Assembly (NCBI GenBank): GCA_025450375.1
Contig: JANWHO010000291.1
Location: forward strand, 1-6,334
Source: Chloroflexota bacterium
GTDB lineage: Bacteria; Chloroflexota; UBA5177; JANWHV01
DNA length: 6,334 nt
Direction of reading: 5' to 3'
How positions within the stretch are numbered: the stretch's first letter is position 1; the number at the start of each line of letters is the position of its first letter. Below are positions 1-5,836 of the stretch, piece by piece. The notes beneath the pieces are model-generated. The model saw only the letters and a program-made list of their open reading frames with translations, was not told the origin of the DNA and did not search any database. The translations under genes and the position numbers were made by a program.

Positions 1-284
1 GATCCGCCCTCCACGTATTCCATCACGATATAGGGCATGGTCCCATCGCTGCCCACGTCGTACACGGCCACGATATGAGGGTGCGTCAAGCCGGCCGCCA
101 GCCGCGCCTCTTGCTCAAATCGCCGCACGAAGGAGGGCTGGTCCAGGTACCGCGGATGCATGGTTTTGAGCGCCACGACACGCCGCAGCCTGAGATCCTC
201 GGCTCGGAACACACGGGCCATCCCCCCGTCCCCGAGGATGTCGAGGAGGCGGTAGCGCCCATTCAGGACCGTCCCCAGGGTCAT
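1..284 (-). CDS. Ser/Thr protein kinase, PknB-like, N-terminal part (cut by window edge)
   Basis: This frame is open from an ATG at 284 to the left edge and encodes 94 complete residues of a Hanks-type Ser/Thr kinase N-lobe. It begins MTLGTVLNGRYRLLDILGDG. The glycine-rich loop is LGDGGMARVF (residues 17-26), the ATP-binding lysine is in VALK (K40), the likely helix-C glutamate is E59 in RFEQEARLAAGL, and THPHIV and the hinge YIVMEY follow. These are family hallmarks; such kinases phosphorylate Ser/Thr on target proteins. The HRD and DFG motifs and any transmembrane or sensor domain lie outside the window, so ligand and targets are unknown. The start is supported by GGGAG nine bases upstream. 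The gene follows fliP in the same direction after 162 bp holding its own candidate promoter, so it may or may not be cotranscribed with the flagellar genes. The kinase assignment is firm; a link to motility is only inference from position. Confidence 0.93.
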   Translation of the reverse strand, partial: MTLGTVLNGRYRLLDILGDGGMARVFRAEDLRLRRVVALKTMHPRYLDQPSFVRRFEQEARLAAGLTHPHIVAVYDVGSDGTMPYIVMEYVEGG

Positions 285-293
285 TCGTACCCG

Positions 294-298
294 CTCCC
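294..298 (-). promoter_or_regulatory. Ribosome binding site of the kinase gene
   Basis: GGGAG on the minus strand lies nine bases before the ATG at 284. It supports that ATG, which also falls where kinase homology (GxxLxxRYRLL) normally begins. Confidence 0.5.
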
Positions 299-363
299 AC
301 CGGCGCTTGATCGAATAGCAGTCACCCAGTCGCTTCTACATGGCAAATTGCGACTTGTTGCCG

Positions 364-392
364 CTTCTGATCTTAGGATGGCCGATCAGAAG
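364..392. repeat. Perfect 9-bp inverted repeat between fliP and the kinase gene
   Basis: The arms CTTCTGATC (364-372) and GATCAGAAG (384-392) are perfectly complementary and separated by 11 bases. There is no T-run on either strand after the stem, so it is not a canonical intrinsic terminator. Its overlap with the candidate kinase promoter suggests an operator for a dimeric regulator. It could instead form an RNA hairpin that ends or protects the flagellar transcript. The repeat is seen directly; its function is inference. Confidence 0.6.
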
Positions 393-397
393 GTCAA
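370..397 (-). promoter_or_regulatory. Candidate sigma70-type promoter for the kinase gene
   Basis: On the minus strand, TTGACC (397-392, five of six matches to TTGACA) is followed after 16 bases by TAAGAT (375-370, four of six matches to TATAAT). Transcription would start near 363 and leave a leader of about 79 bases before the kinase ATG. A perfect inverted repeat covers the spacer and -10 element, so the site could be regulated. The assignment is by eye against consensus; alone it is modest evidence, but it sits in the largest gap of the window. Confidence 0.35.
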
Positions 398-446
398 AGA
401 CAAGGAGGCCAGGCAAGCACGCCGCTCCCAGGACGAAGCACTTCCC

Positions 447-1118
447 TCAGTGGAACCCCAGGATGAGCGACTGCACGACCAGGTGCCAGCCGTCCACCAT
501 CACGAACAGCAGCAGCTTGAAGGGCAGCGAGATGGTGGTCGGGGGCAACATCATCATCCCCATGGCCATCAGGGCACTGGAGACCACGATGTCGATAATC
601 AGGAAGGGGAGAAAGATCATGAACCCGATCTGGAAGGCCGTGTGCAACTCGCTCAAGATAAAGGCGGGGATCAGCACCAGAGTCGGCACGTCGGCCTGGG
701 TTCGCGGTCGCGCCTCGCGGGCCGCGTAGATCATCAGGGAAAGATCACTCTCGCGTACTTGCTTGAACATGAAGGACCGGATCGGTACCTGGGCGCGATT
801 GAGCGCCTCCCCTTGCGAGATCTTATTGGCCATCAACGGTTGCAGGGCGGTGTTGTTGATCGTGTTCATGGTGGGGGTCATGATGAAGAAAGTCAGGAAG
901 ATCGCCAGGCCGGTAAGCACCTGGTTGGGCGGGGTTTGGGGAATGCCGATCGCCGATCGCACGAAGCCCAGCACCACGATGATTCGGGTAAACGCGGTGA
1001 GCATGATCACCAACGAGGGGGCCAGGGTGATCAGGGTGATCAGCAGCAGAACCTGGACCGCGCTGCCCAGTCCGTTTGCCCCGTGGCCGGCCCCAATCGT
1101 GATGCTGGGAATGTTCAT
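447..1118 (-). CDS. fliP: Flagellar type III export gate protein FliP
   Basis: This 223-residue membrane protein matches the usual length of short, Bacillus-type FliP without a separate N-terminal signal peptide. FliP forms the core pore of the flagellar export gate in the inner membrane with FliQ and FliR. Family signatures visible include TAFTRIIVVLGFVR (41-54), PPNQVLTGLAIFLTFFIM (63-80), PAFILSELHTAFQIGF (151-166) and the methionine-rich MAMGMMMLPP (184-193), whose M188-M190 correspond to the methionine gasket known from Salmonella FliP. A hydrophobic C-terminal segment spans about 199-220. The ATG overlaps the fliO stop codon as ATGA, indicating translational coupling, and AGAAGG lies upstream as a ribosome site. 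Unusually, fliQ does not follow; the next gene is a kinase. The identification is very secure. Confidence 0.97.
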   Translation of the reverse strand: MNIPSITIGAGHGANGLGSAVQVLLLITLITLAPSLVIMLTAFTRIIVVLGFVRSAIGIPQTPPNQVLTGLAIFLTFFIMTPTMNTINNTALQPLMANKISQGEALNRAQVPIRSFMFKQVRESDLSLMIYAAREARPRTQADVPTLVLIPAFILSELHTAFQIGFMIFLPFLIIDIVVSSALMAMGMMMLPPTTISLPFKLLLFVMVDGWHLVVQSLILGFH

Positions 1119-2044
1119 GAACTCTCAACCTTCTGGCGAAGCGAACGCATGGCTTCCAGGGCATCGAGCAGCACCGGCTCCGTCGCGGCCTGACTGGTCG
1201 CCTGGCGGCGTGGGCTTCGTCCAGGACGGGGCGGGCGGGGAGCGGCGGCCTTCGCCGGGCCCGCGTCACGGCTCGCCGCCGCTCGCTGGAGGAACGGGAT
1301 GGTCAGCACGGCGCGGGGAGCGGGGGGCGCGCCGGTCTGGCGCTGGCCGACGATCCCGGCCCGCTTGAGCGCCTCGGCGAACGAATGGCCAATCGGGGGT
1401 TGTTCGGTGCTTTCCCTGTACCCAGGGACTGCCTGGTTGATCGAGGAGTAGCGGGCCCGGAGCGACTCCATCGCGTCCGGTTGGTCAATGGTGGCGAGGG
1501 GACTGATAGCGCCGCCGGAAATTCCGACCGCGACCAACTGGCCGTGGAGGTCCAGCAACACGATGCGTTGCTTGTCGCCGATCGACTCGCTGTGCAGCAC
1601 CAGCGCGCCTTCGACTCCCTTGCCGCCGCCTTGCATTTTGGGCAGGATCGCCTTCAGAACGCGCAAGACAATGAACAGGAGCCCGAGCACGATCGCGAAC
1701 TTGATCGCGAGGCCGGTGATGGTTCCGGCATCGAATGACTGGCTGCCGCCGGTCGCTATCGGCGTATAGGGAGTCAGGTGCAGGACCGGGCTCGCATGTG
1801 ATACGGTGGCCGGAACCGGCGCCGGAGGAGCGGTGGCGATGGTAAGGCGGGTGGCGGCGACCACATGAAAAGCGATTCTGGCGGCGCTCTCGTGATGGGT
1901 TGGCGCCACGGAGACCGGCGTCGGGACCGAGCCGGTCCCAATTCCCCGCGCGGCGACGGGCGCTCCGGCAGTCACGCCGGCCATCCACAGGATACAGGAG
2001 CCGGAGAGCAGCCAGAGCAGGAGACGCGGGCGACGAGCTTTCAT
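1115..2044 (-). CDS. fliO: Flagellar biosynthesis protein FliO (long, FliZ-like form)
   Basis: FliO is a membrane protein that helps assemble or stabilise the FliP complex of the flagellar export gate. From the ATG at 2044 it has 309 residues. A signal-peptide-like N-terminus (MKARRPRLLLWLLSG then hydrophobic to about residue 24) is followed by a Pro/Ala/Thr-rich, presumably external segment (about 35-105), one transmembrane helix (about 109-131) and a cytoplasmic FliO core (145-200, with SIGDKQRIVLLDLHGQLVAVG). A Pro/Ala/Arg-rich tail runs from about 240 to 285, before a short charged C-terminus. It resembles the long Bacillus form rather than the short enterobacterial one. GAGG six bases upstream and the basic-then-hydrophobic N-terminus favour this start; an ATG at 2056 and a TTG at 2059 are in-frame alternatives. 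FliO is poorly conserved, so the call also rests on its position just before fliP. Confidence 0.88.
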   Translation of the reverse strand: MKARRPRLLLWLLSGSCILWMAGVTAGAPVAARGIGTGSVPTPVSVAPTHHESAARIAFHVVAATRLTIATAPPAPVPATVSHASPVLHLTPYTPIATGGSQSFDAGTITGLAIKFAIVLGLLFIVLRVLKAILPKMQGGGKGVEGALVLHSESIGDKQRIVLLDLHGQLVAVGISGGAISPLATIDQPDAMESLRARYSSINQAVPGYRESTEQPPIGHSFAEALKRAGIVGQRQTGAPPAPRAVLTIPFLQRAAASRDAGPAKAAAPRPPRPGRSPRRQATSQAATEPVLLDALEAMRSLRQKVESS

Positions 2045-2050
2045 CTTCTT

Positions 2051-2054
2051 CCTC
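2051..2054 (-). promoter_or_regulatory. Ribosome binding site that decides the fliO start
   Basis: GAGG lies six bases before the ATG at 2044. The in-frame ATG at 2056 has only a weak AGG seven bases upstream, so the shorter FliO is preferred. Confidence 0.45.
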
Positions 2055-2064
2055 ATCAATCGAC

Positions 2065-3042
2065 CTATTTCACCAGGTCCGTGATCCGGACCCCAAAGCT
2101 TTCATCCACGATCACCACTTCGCCGCGCGCGATCATCCGATCGTTCACCAGGACATCCACCGGCTCGCCGGCCAGCCGGTCCAGCTCGACCACCGATCCG
2201 GCGCCAAGAGCGAGGATCTCGCGCACCGTCAGGGATGCCCGGCCCAATTCGACCGTCACCTTGAGCGGCACGTCGCGGATCAGATCGATGCTGCTGCTTC
2301 GGCCGGTGGGCTGTTCGATCGCCAACGGCCTGAAAGCGGCATTTTGCACGTTGCCGGCCGGCCGCGCGGCCGCCGAGGGCGGGGAAGGCGCCTGCACCGG
2401 CATTGGGGCCGCCGCGGGCGCCGGGCGCGGGGCCGGGATGGGCGGAGCCGCGTTGAGTCCCAACAATGCTTGCTCACCCTTTTCGCCGATCACCACCAGA
2501 AGCGCGCAGGACTCTTCGGCGCTCATGGCGATGGAGACCACGATTTCGTGCAGGATCTCTTCCGAGGCGAGCCCGGCGGGGAGGTCAAAGCGGGTATTGC
2601 CGCTCGTGTCGGCGTTAATCGGCTCCAGGTTCGCCAACCAGGCACGGGGGGCGGACGAGAGCCAGGGCAACTCGCCGGCGATCGCGTCCAGGAAGGAACT
2701 GAACATGTCGCCGAGGCTGAGCAGCGCCTCGGCGGTCAGCACCTCCTCACCGTCATCGTCCTTGCCCAGGCCGAAGAGGCGGGCCAGATCGGCGTCGTCG
2801 GCCAGGAGGAGAATACTATGATGGATATCCTTTGGCTGCTCGAACTGCAATTCGACCAGCACGTTCTTCCCGGATTGGGCCAGGTTGTTGGCGGGAACCG
2901 GCCGGCGCCCGAGGAAGGTCACGGTCGGATGCCTGCCGATGATCCCGCTCAGCACATCCTGGGCGGCGCGCTGCAGGGTAAGGTATGCCTGGCTCGCGGC
3001 GGGGCTTTCAAGGTACGCGGGCGCGGTATCCATCATCGTCAT
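2065..3042 (-). CDS. fliY: Flagellar motor switch protein FliY (CheC-like domain plus FliN domain)
   Basis: FliY is a C-ring component that, with FliM, sets rotation direction; in Bacillus it also dephosphorylates CheY-P. This 325-residue protein has an N-terminal CheC/CheX-like region (about 15-195, with LLLADDADLARLFGLG at 78-93), a Pro/Ala-rich linker (199-230) and a C-terminal FliN/SpoA domain (251-325). The FliN part is unmistakable: VPLKVTVELGRASLTVREIL and a VVIVDESFGVRITDL ending. The length and architecture fit FliY rather than a roughly 100-residue FliN. The phosphatase pattern E-x2-N is not seen: the best-aligned helix reads SLGD (109-112), and the first helix (about 17-36) has no match. 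CheY-P phosphatase activity is therefore doubtful. Its ATG overlaps the fliM stop as ATGA, with GAGGA just upstream, and fliO follows 20 bp after its stop. Confidence 0.92.
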   Translation of the reverse strand: MTMMDTAPAYLESPAASQAYLTLQRAAQDVLSGIIGRHPTVTFLGRRPVPANNLAQSGKNVLVELQFEQPKDIHHSILLLADDADLARLFGLGKDDDGEEVLTAEALLSLGDMFSSFLDAIAGELPWLSSAPRAWLANLEPINADTSGNTRFDLPAGLASEEILHEIVVSIAMSAEESCALLVVIGEKGEQALLGLNAAPPIPAPRPAPAAAPMPVQAPSPPSAAARPAGNVQNAAFRPLAIEQPTGRSSSIDLIRDVPLKVTVELGRASLTVREILALGAGSVVELDRLAGEPVDVLVNDRMIARGEVVIVDESFGVRITDLVK

Positions 3043-4019
3043 GCATCCTCATCCGGTAATACGCCCAGGACCTGAACCGCCATGCCCTGACGGGCCAGTC
3101 CGGGCCGGGCGACAAAGGTTGGCTTCTTGTTCACCGATACGATGATCGGCTCGGTGGCCAGACCATCCAGGCGAATCACATCGTCCACTTGCAGATCGTT
3201 GATCACGCCCAGGCTGAGGGTGGTCGATCCCAACATAGCCACCAGCGGGATGGTCACTTGCCGGAGACGGCTGGGCGCGTCCGCGCTTTCTACCTCGGAG
3301 CCTTCCTTCTGGGCGGCCATGAACATCGATTGAACATTGAGGTCGGCGGCGATTGGCTCCAATACCGAGTAGGGAATACACATGCTCATGGTGGTTTGCC
3401 GCTCCATGACCCGCAGATCGAAAAGGATCAACACGACCGGCTCGTTCATGGGAACGGTTTGCAAATAGCGGGGCGTATATTCCAGGCGGAGCAACTTGGT
3501 CTGGATGGGAACGATGCTTTGCCACGCCTCGGAGAAACTCTCGATGAAGGTGCCGGCCATGGTCTGGAGCAGGATCGTCTCGATGTCGGTGACTTCGCGC
3601 TCATGAGCCGGCGCCTTGCCAATGCCCCCGAGTAAACGGTCCATCATCAGGAAGGCCGTGCCAAGATCGTATTCAAAGATGATGTTCCCCGGCAGGGGCT
3701 CGACCGAGGCGAGATGCAAAAGGGTGGTAGCCGGCAGCCCGCGGGCGTATTCATCGAATATGGCCTGCTGCACCGAGACCAGGGCGATATGCACCTGGGA
3801 GCGGAGGACCGACGATAGGGCGGTCCCCACGGTGCGCGAGTAGCTCTCGAACACCATTTGCAGGGTGCGCAGTTGTTCCTTGGACAGCTTGCTCGGATGG
3901 CGGAAGTCATAGCTTCGGATCGAGCGGAAACGTTCCTTGCCCGCTGGGTCGCCCTCGGTTCCCCCAATTGCCTGGGCGAGCAGCGCGTCTATTTGGTTTT
4001 GTGACAGGGCGTCAGGCAT
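3039..4019 (-). CDS. fliM: Flagellar motor switch protein FliM
   Basis: FliM is the middle C-ring protein that binds CheY-P and passes the signal to FliG and FliN/FliY. The 326 residues match the family length. The N-terminal CheY-binding peptide is present as LSQNQIDALL (5-14). A core domain with YDFRHPSKLSKEQLRTL (37-53) and the LLGGIGK loop (129-135) follows, and the C-terminal SpoA domain covers about 253-320 (VINDLQVDDVIRLDGLATEP). Retention of the CheY-binding peptide implies the motor is chemotactically switched, although no che gene lies in the window. GGAG six bases before the ATG supports the start, 17 bp after the motB stop. The stop overlaps fliY as ATGA. The identification is secure. 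Confidence 0.96.
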   Translation of the reverse strand: MPDALSQNQIDALLAQAIGGTEGDPAGKERFRSIRSYDFRHPSKLSKEQLRTLQMVFESYSRTVGTALSSVLRSQVHIALVSVQQAIFDEYARGLPATTLLHLASVEPLPGNIIFEYDLGTAFLMMDRLLGGIGKAPAHEREVTDIETILLQTMAGTFIESFSEAWQSIVPIQTKLLRLEYTPRYLQTVPMNEPVVLILFDLRVMERQTTMSMCIPYSVLEPIAADLNVQSMFMAAQKEGSEVESADAPSRLRQVTIPLVAMLGSTTLSLGVINDLQVDDVIRLDGLATEPIIVSVNKKPTFVARPGLARQGMAVQVLGVLPDEDA

Positions 4020-4036
4020 CGCGCGCTCCGTTTCCG

Positions 4037-4744
4037 CTAGGGGTACAGGATGACGATGTCGGCGCGGCGGTTCTTTGCCCGCCCTTGCGGGGTGGTGTTC
4101 GGGGCGACAGGGTGGTACTCGCCCAGGGCCTCCGCCTGTAGCCTTTTGGGCGCTATCCCTCCTTTTGTGCTCAGGTATTCCACGATGGAGACCGAGCGCA
4201 TGGCGGAGAGAGCCCAGCTTGAGGAAAAAGAGGTCGAGCCGCCCTGGGCATCGGTATTTCCTTCAATGCGGATGGTGTTCGGCAATCTGCCCAGCACGTT
4301 GGATACGCGTGAGAGCAGGTACGAGGATTCCGGTTTGAGATGGGTATCGCCGGGATAGAAGAGGAAACTTCCGCCCAGGCTGAGGACCACCCCTTCTCGC
4401 GAACGGCTCACCGTCAACACCGAGGTGGGCAGGCCAATCATTTTGGAGATCTGGGATAGGGTGGGCGTCTTGGGCAGAACCTTGATCTTGGCCGCCTTGC
4501 CTGGGGCGGTACCGGAGAGGGTGTGCGGGTTGCCGGGGCTGCCGCCCAGGGTGACGTCCTGGTACTGGCCGTTGTTAAAGGCTTGTTGCAGGGCGCCCGT
4601 TAGATCCTGAAACTTCCGCGCGTTGGTGGTGGACATCGCGTAGAGCAGAATAAAAAAGATCATCAGCAGAGTGATCAAGTCGGAGTAGGTCAGGAGCCAG
4701 CGCTCGCTATTCTCCTTCACGACCTTCGGTTTTTTGGCGCGCAT
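4037..4744 (-). CDS. motB: Flagellar stator protein MotB
   Basis: MotB forms the proton- or sodium-driven stator with MotA and anchors it to peptidoglycan. The 235 residues hold a short basic cytoplasmic N-terminus, one transmembrane helix (about 17-37) carrying the ion-binding aspartate D22 in LLTYSDLITLLM, a linker or plug region, and a C-terminal OmpA-like peptidoglycan-binding domain (about 115-233). The latter shows IRIEGNTDAQ (158-167), WALSAMRSVSIVEYL (177-191), ALGEYHP (206-212) and GRAKNRRADIVI (221-232). The usual EGHTD motif reads EGNTD here (N163), while D165 and the Asn/Arg positions (N225, R226) are kept. Tyr20 next to D22 does not by itself settle ion choice. The gene starts 4 bp after the motA stop, and no fliL follows. 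The identification is very secure. Confidence 0.96.
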   Translation of the reverse strand: MRAKKPKVVKENSERWLLTYSDLITLLMIFFILLYAMSTTNARKFQDLTGALQQAFNNGQYQDVTLGGSPGNPHTLSGTAPGKAAKIKVLPKTPTLSQISKMIGLPTSVLTVSRSREGVVLSLGGSFLFYPGDTHLKPESSYLLSRVSNVLGRLPNTIRIEGNTDAQGGSTSFSSSWALSAMRSVSIVEYLSTKGGIAPKRLQAEALGEYHPVAPNTTPQGRAKNRRADIVILYP

Positions 4745-4748
4745 CGGT

Positions 4749-5576
4749 CTAGGCCCCTGCCTTGGCGGGGCTCGGGGCGCCGGCTGGCGCGGCGGCGTCC
4801 TTGGCGGCTTTCTTCCCCTTGGCGGGAAGAATATAGCCGGCCAGCTTCTCTTGCACGATCCGCGGATTATCGCCCGCTTGAATGGCGGCTACCCCGTCCA
4901 CGATCAGGGCCGCCGTTTCGCCCTCGATCGCCGAGCGGCGCTTGAGCTTCGTGGCCAGGGGCAGCCAGAACAGGTTGGCCGAGCCCACCCCATAGAGGGT
5001 CGCGGTGAACGCCACGGCAATGGAGGATGCCATCTCGCCAGCTGAACTCATGTGGGCCAGAATACGGATCAGACCCATGACGGTGCCCAGGATGCCCAGG
5101 GTAGGGGCGAAACCGCCCAACGCCTCCAGCATGCTGATCCCAGTCTCGTGCCGGGCCTCGCGGGCGGCGATCTCAATTTCCATCACCTGGGTGACCACCT
5201 CCGGGTCGGTCCCGTCGACCACCAGCATGATGCCCTTCCGGATCAGCGGGTCGAGGATGGTGGGCGCCTCTTGCTCCAAGGCCAGCAGCCCTTCCTTCCG
5301 GGCGCGCTCGGCCAGCTTGACGAATTGCTGCACGATGGCGGCTGGGTCTTGCACCGGTTCGCGCATGGACAGCATGATCATTTTGGGCAGTCTCTTGACC
5401 ACCCCCATGGGGAAGGCGATCATGCCCGCGCCCAGGCTGCCCCCAAAGACAATCAGGCCGGCGGAAATGTTGAAGTACGACATAAGACTGCCGTGCTCCA
5501 GGACGATAGAGCCAACCAACGACCCAATGGCTAGGACGAAGCCAAGTGTCGTGGCCAGATCCAGTTTCTTCTTCAT
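4749..5576 (-). CDS. motA: Flagellar stator protein MotA
   Basis: MotA is the four-helix stator subunit that couples ion flow to torque on FliG. The 275 residues show helices at about 8-26, 33-55, 153-174 and 183-206. The large cytoplasmic loop carries LAERARKEGLLALE (88-101), which contains the conserved Arg and Glu residues that contact FliG. GGFAPTLGILGTVMGLI (154-170) holds the conserved proline P158, and FWLP (203-206) the second, P206. The C-terminus ends in a Lys/Ala/Pro-rich tail from about 251 onward, which looks disordered and is longer than in many homologues. ExbB/TolQ-type proteins are excluded by this layout and by the adjacent motB. The ATG overlaps the flbD stop as ATGA, so translation is probably coupled; the upstream GGGGA is only a weak ribosome site. 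Confidence 0.96.
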   Translation of the reverse strand: MKKKLDLATTLGFVLAIGSLVGSIVLEHGSLMSYFNISAGLIVFGGSLGAGMIAFPMGVVKRLPKMIMLSMREPVQDPAAIVQQFVKLAERARKEGLLALEQEAPTILDPLIRKGIMLVVDGTDPEVVTQVMEIEIAAREARHETGISMLEALGGFAPTLGILGTVMGLIRILAHMSSAGEMASSIAVAFTATLYGVGSANLFWLPLATKLKRRSAIEGETAALIVDGVAAIQAGDNPRIVQEKLAGYILPAKGKKAAKDAAAPAGAPSPAKAGA

Positions 5577-5773
5577 TGGTGATCCCCGAAGCCCACCAGA
5601 ACCCGATGGCGGAAGTCAATGATCTGCCGCATAAGGTCATCGGCTCGTTCGCGAACGACAAAGTGATGCCCATTGGTGATCGTGATCACCGTATCCGGGG
5701 TCTCCTCAATAGACTGAATAATGTCGGCATTGAGCGCGAAGCGCGTGCCGTCGAACCGCGTGAGCCAGATCAT
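5573..5773 (-). CDS. flbD: Flagellar protein FlbD (SwrD family)
   Basis: FlbD is a small flagellum-linked protein; its Bacillus homologue SwrD is reported to affect motor power. Here it has 66 residues starting MIWLTRFDGTRFALNADIIQ, the typical family opening, followed by SIEETPDTVITITNGHHFVV and a helical, charged C-terminus. An in-frame TTG at 5794 would add seven residues, but those codons contain the ribosome site GGAAGGAAG that serves the ATG at 5773, and homologues also start at this methionine. It is not the sigma54-dependent FlbD regulator of Caulobacter, which is a much larger protein. It is the first flagellar gene here, 63 bp downstream of the sortase, and overlaps motA by 4 bp. 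Confidence 0.92.
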   Translation of the reverse strand: MIWLTRFDGTRFALNADIIQSIEETPDTVITITNGHHFVVRERADDLMRQIIDFRHRVLVGFGDHQ

Positions 5774-5779
5774 TGCGCA

Positions 5780-5788
5780 CTTCCTTCC
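5780..5788 (-). promoter_or_regulatory. Ribosome binding site that decides the flbD start
   Basis: GGAAGGAAG on the minus strand, with core AAGGAA seven bases before the ATG at 5773, is the strongest ribosome site in the window. It lies inside the extension that would follow from the upstream TTG, which argues against that longer form. Confidence 0.7.
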
Positions 5789-5836
5789 ACACAACCGGCG
5801 GTAGTGTAGATACGGCGGCGCGGTTACCCCAAACTA

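Noticed and set aside
364..392. Intrinsic terminator after fliP
   Set aside because: The stem is perfect but no T-run follows it on either strand. I report it as an inverted repeat instead.
75..1193. Plus-strand ORF of 372 codons across the kinase start and fliP
   Set aside because: It is antisense to two clear genes, has a biased composition rich in His, Asp, Gln, Gly and Arg with no domain, and is explained by high GC and codon bias of the minus-strand genes.
1978..2044. Possible lipobox in the FliO N-terminus (SGSC)
   Set aside because: The -3 position is Ser rather than Leu, Val or Ile, and the Cys lies inside the hydrophobic segment. An ordinary signal peptide or membrane anchor fits better.
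1865..3075. Two long plus-strand ORFs (391 and 318 codons) over fliO and fliY
   Set aside because: They lie opposite well-conserved FliY and overlap each other in different frames. Their translations are low-complexity with no recognisable motif.
5774..5794. FlbD start at the TTG at 5794
   Set aside because: The extension would be made of ribosome-binding-site codons, and the family begins at the ATG at 5773.
5774..5836. Weak promoter-like pair before flbD (TTGGGG, 18 bases, TACACT, minus strand)
   Set aside because: The -35 matches only three of six consensus bases and the -10 four of six. No sigma28-type motif is present, so I do not call a promoter.
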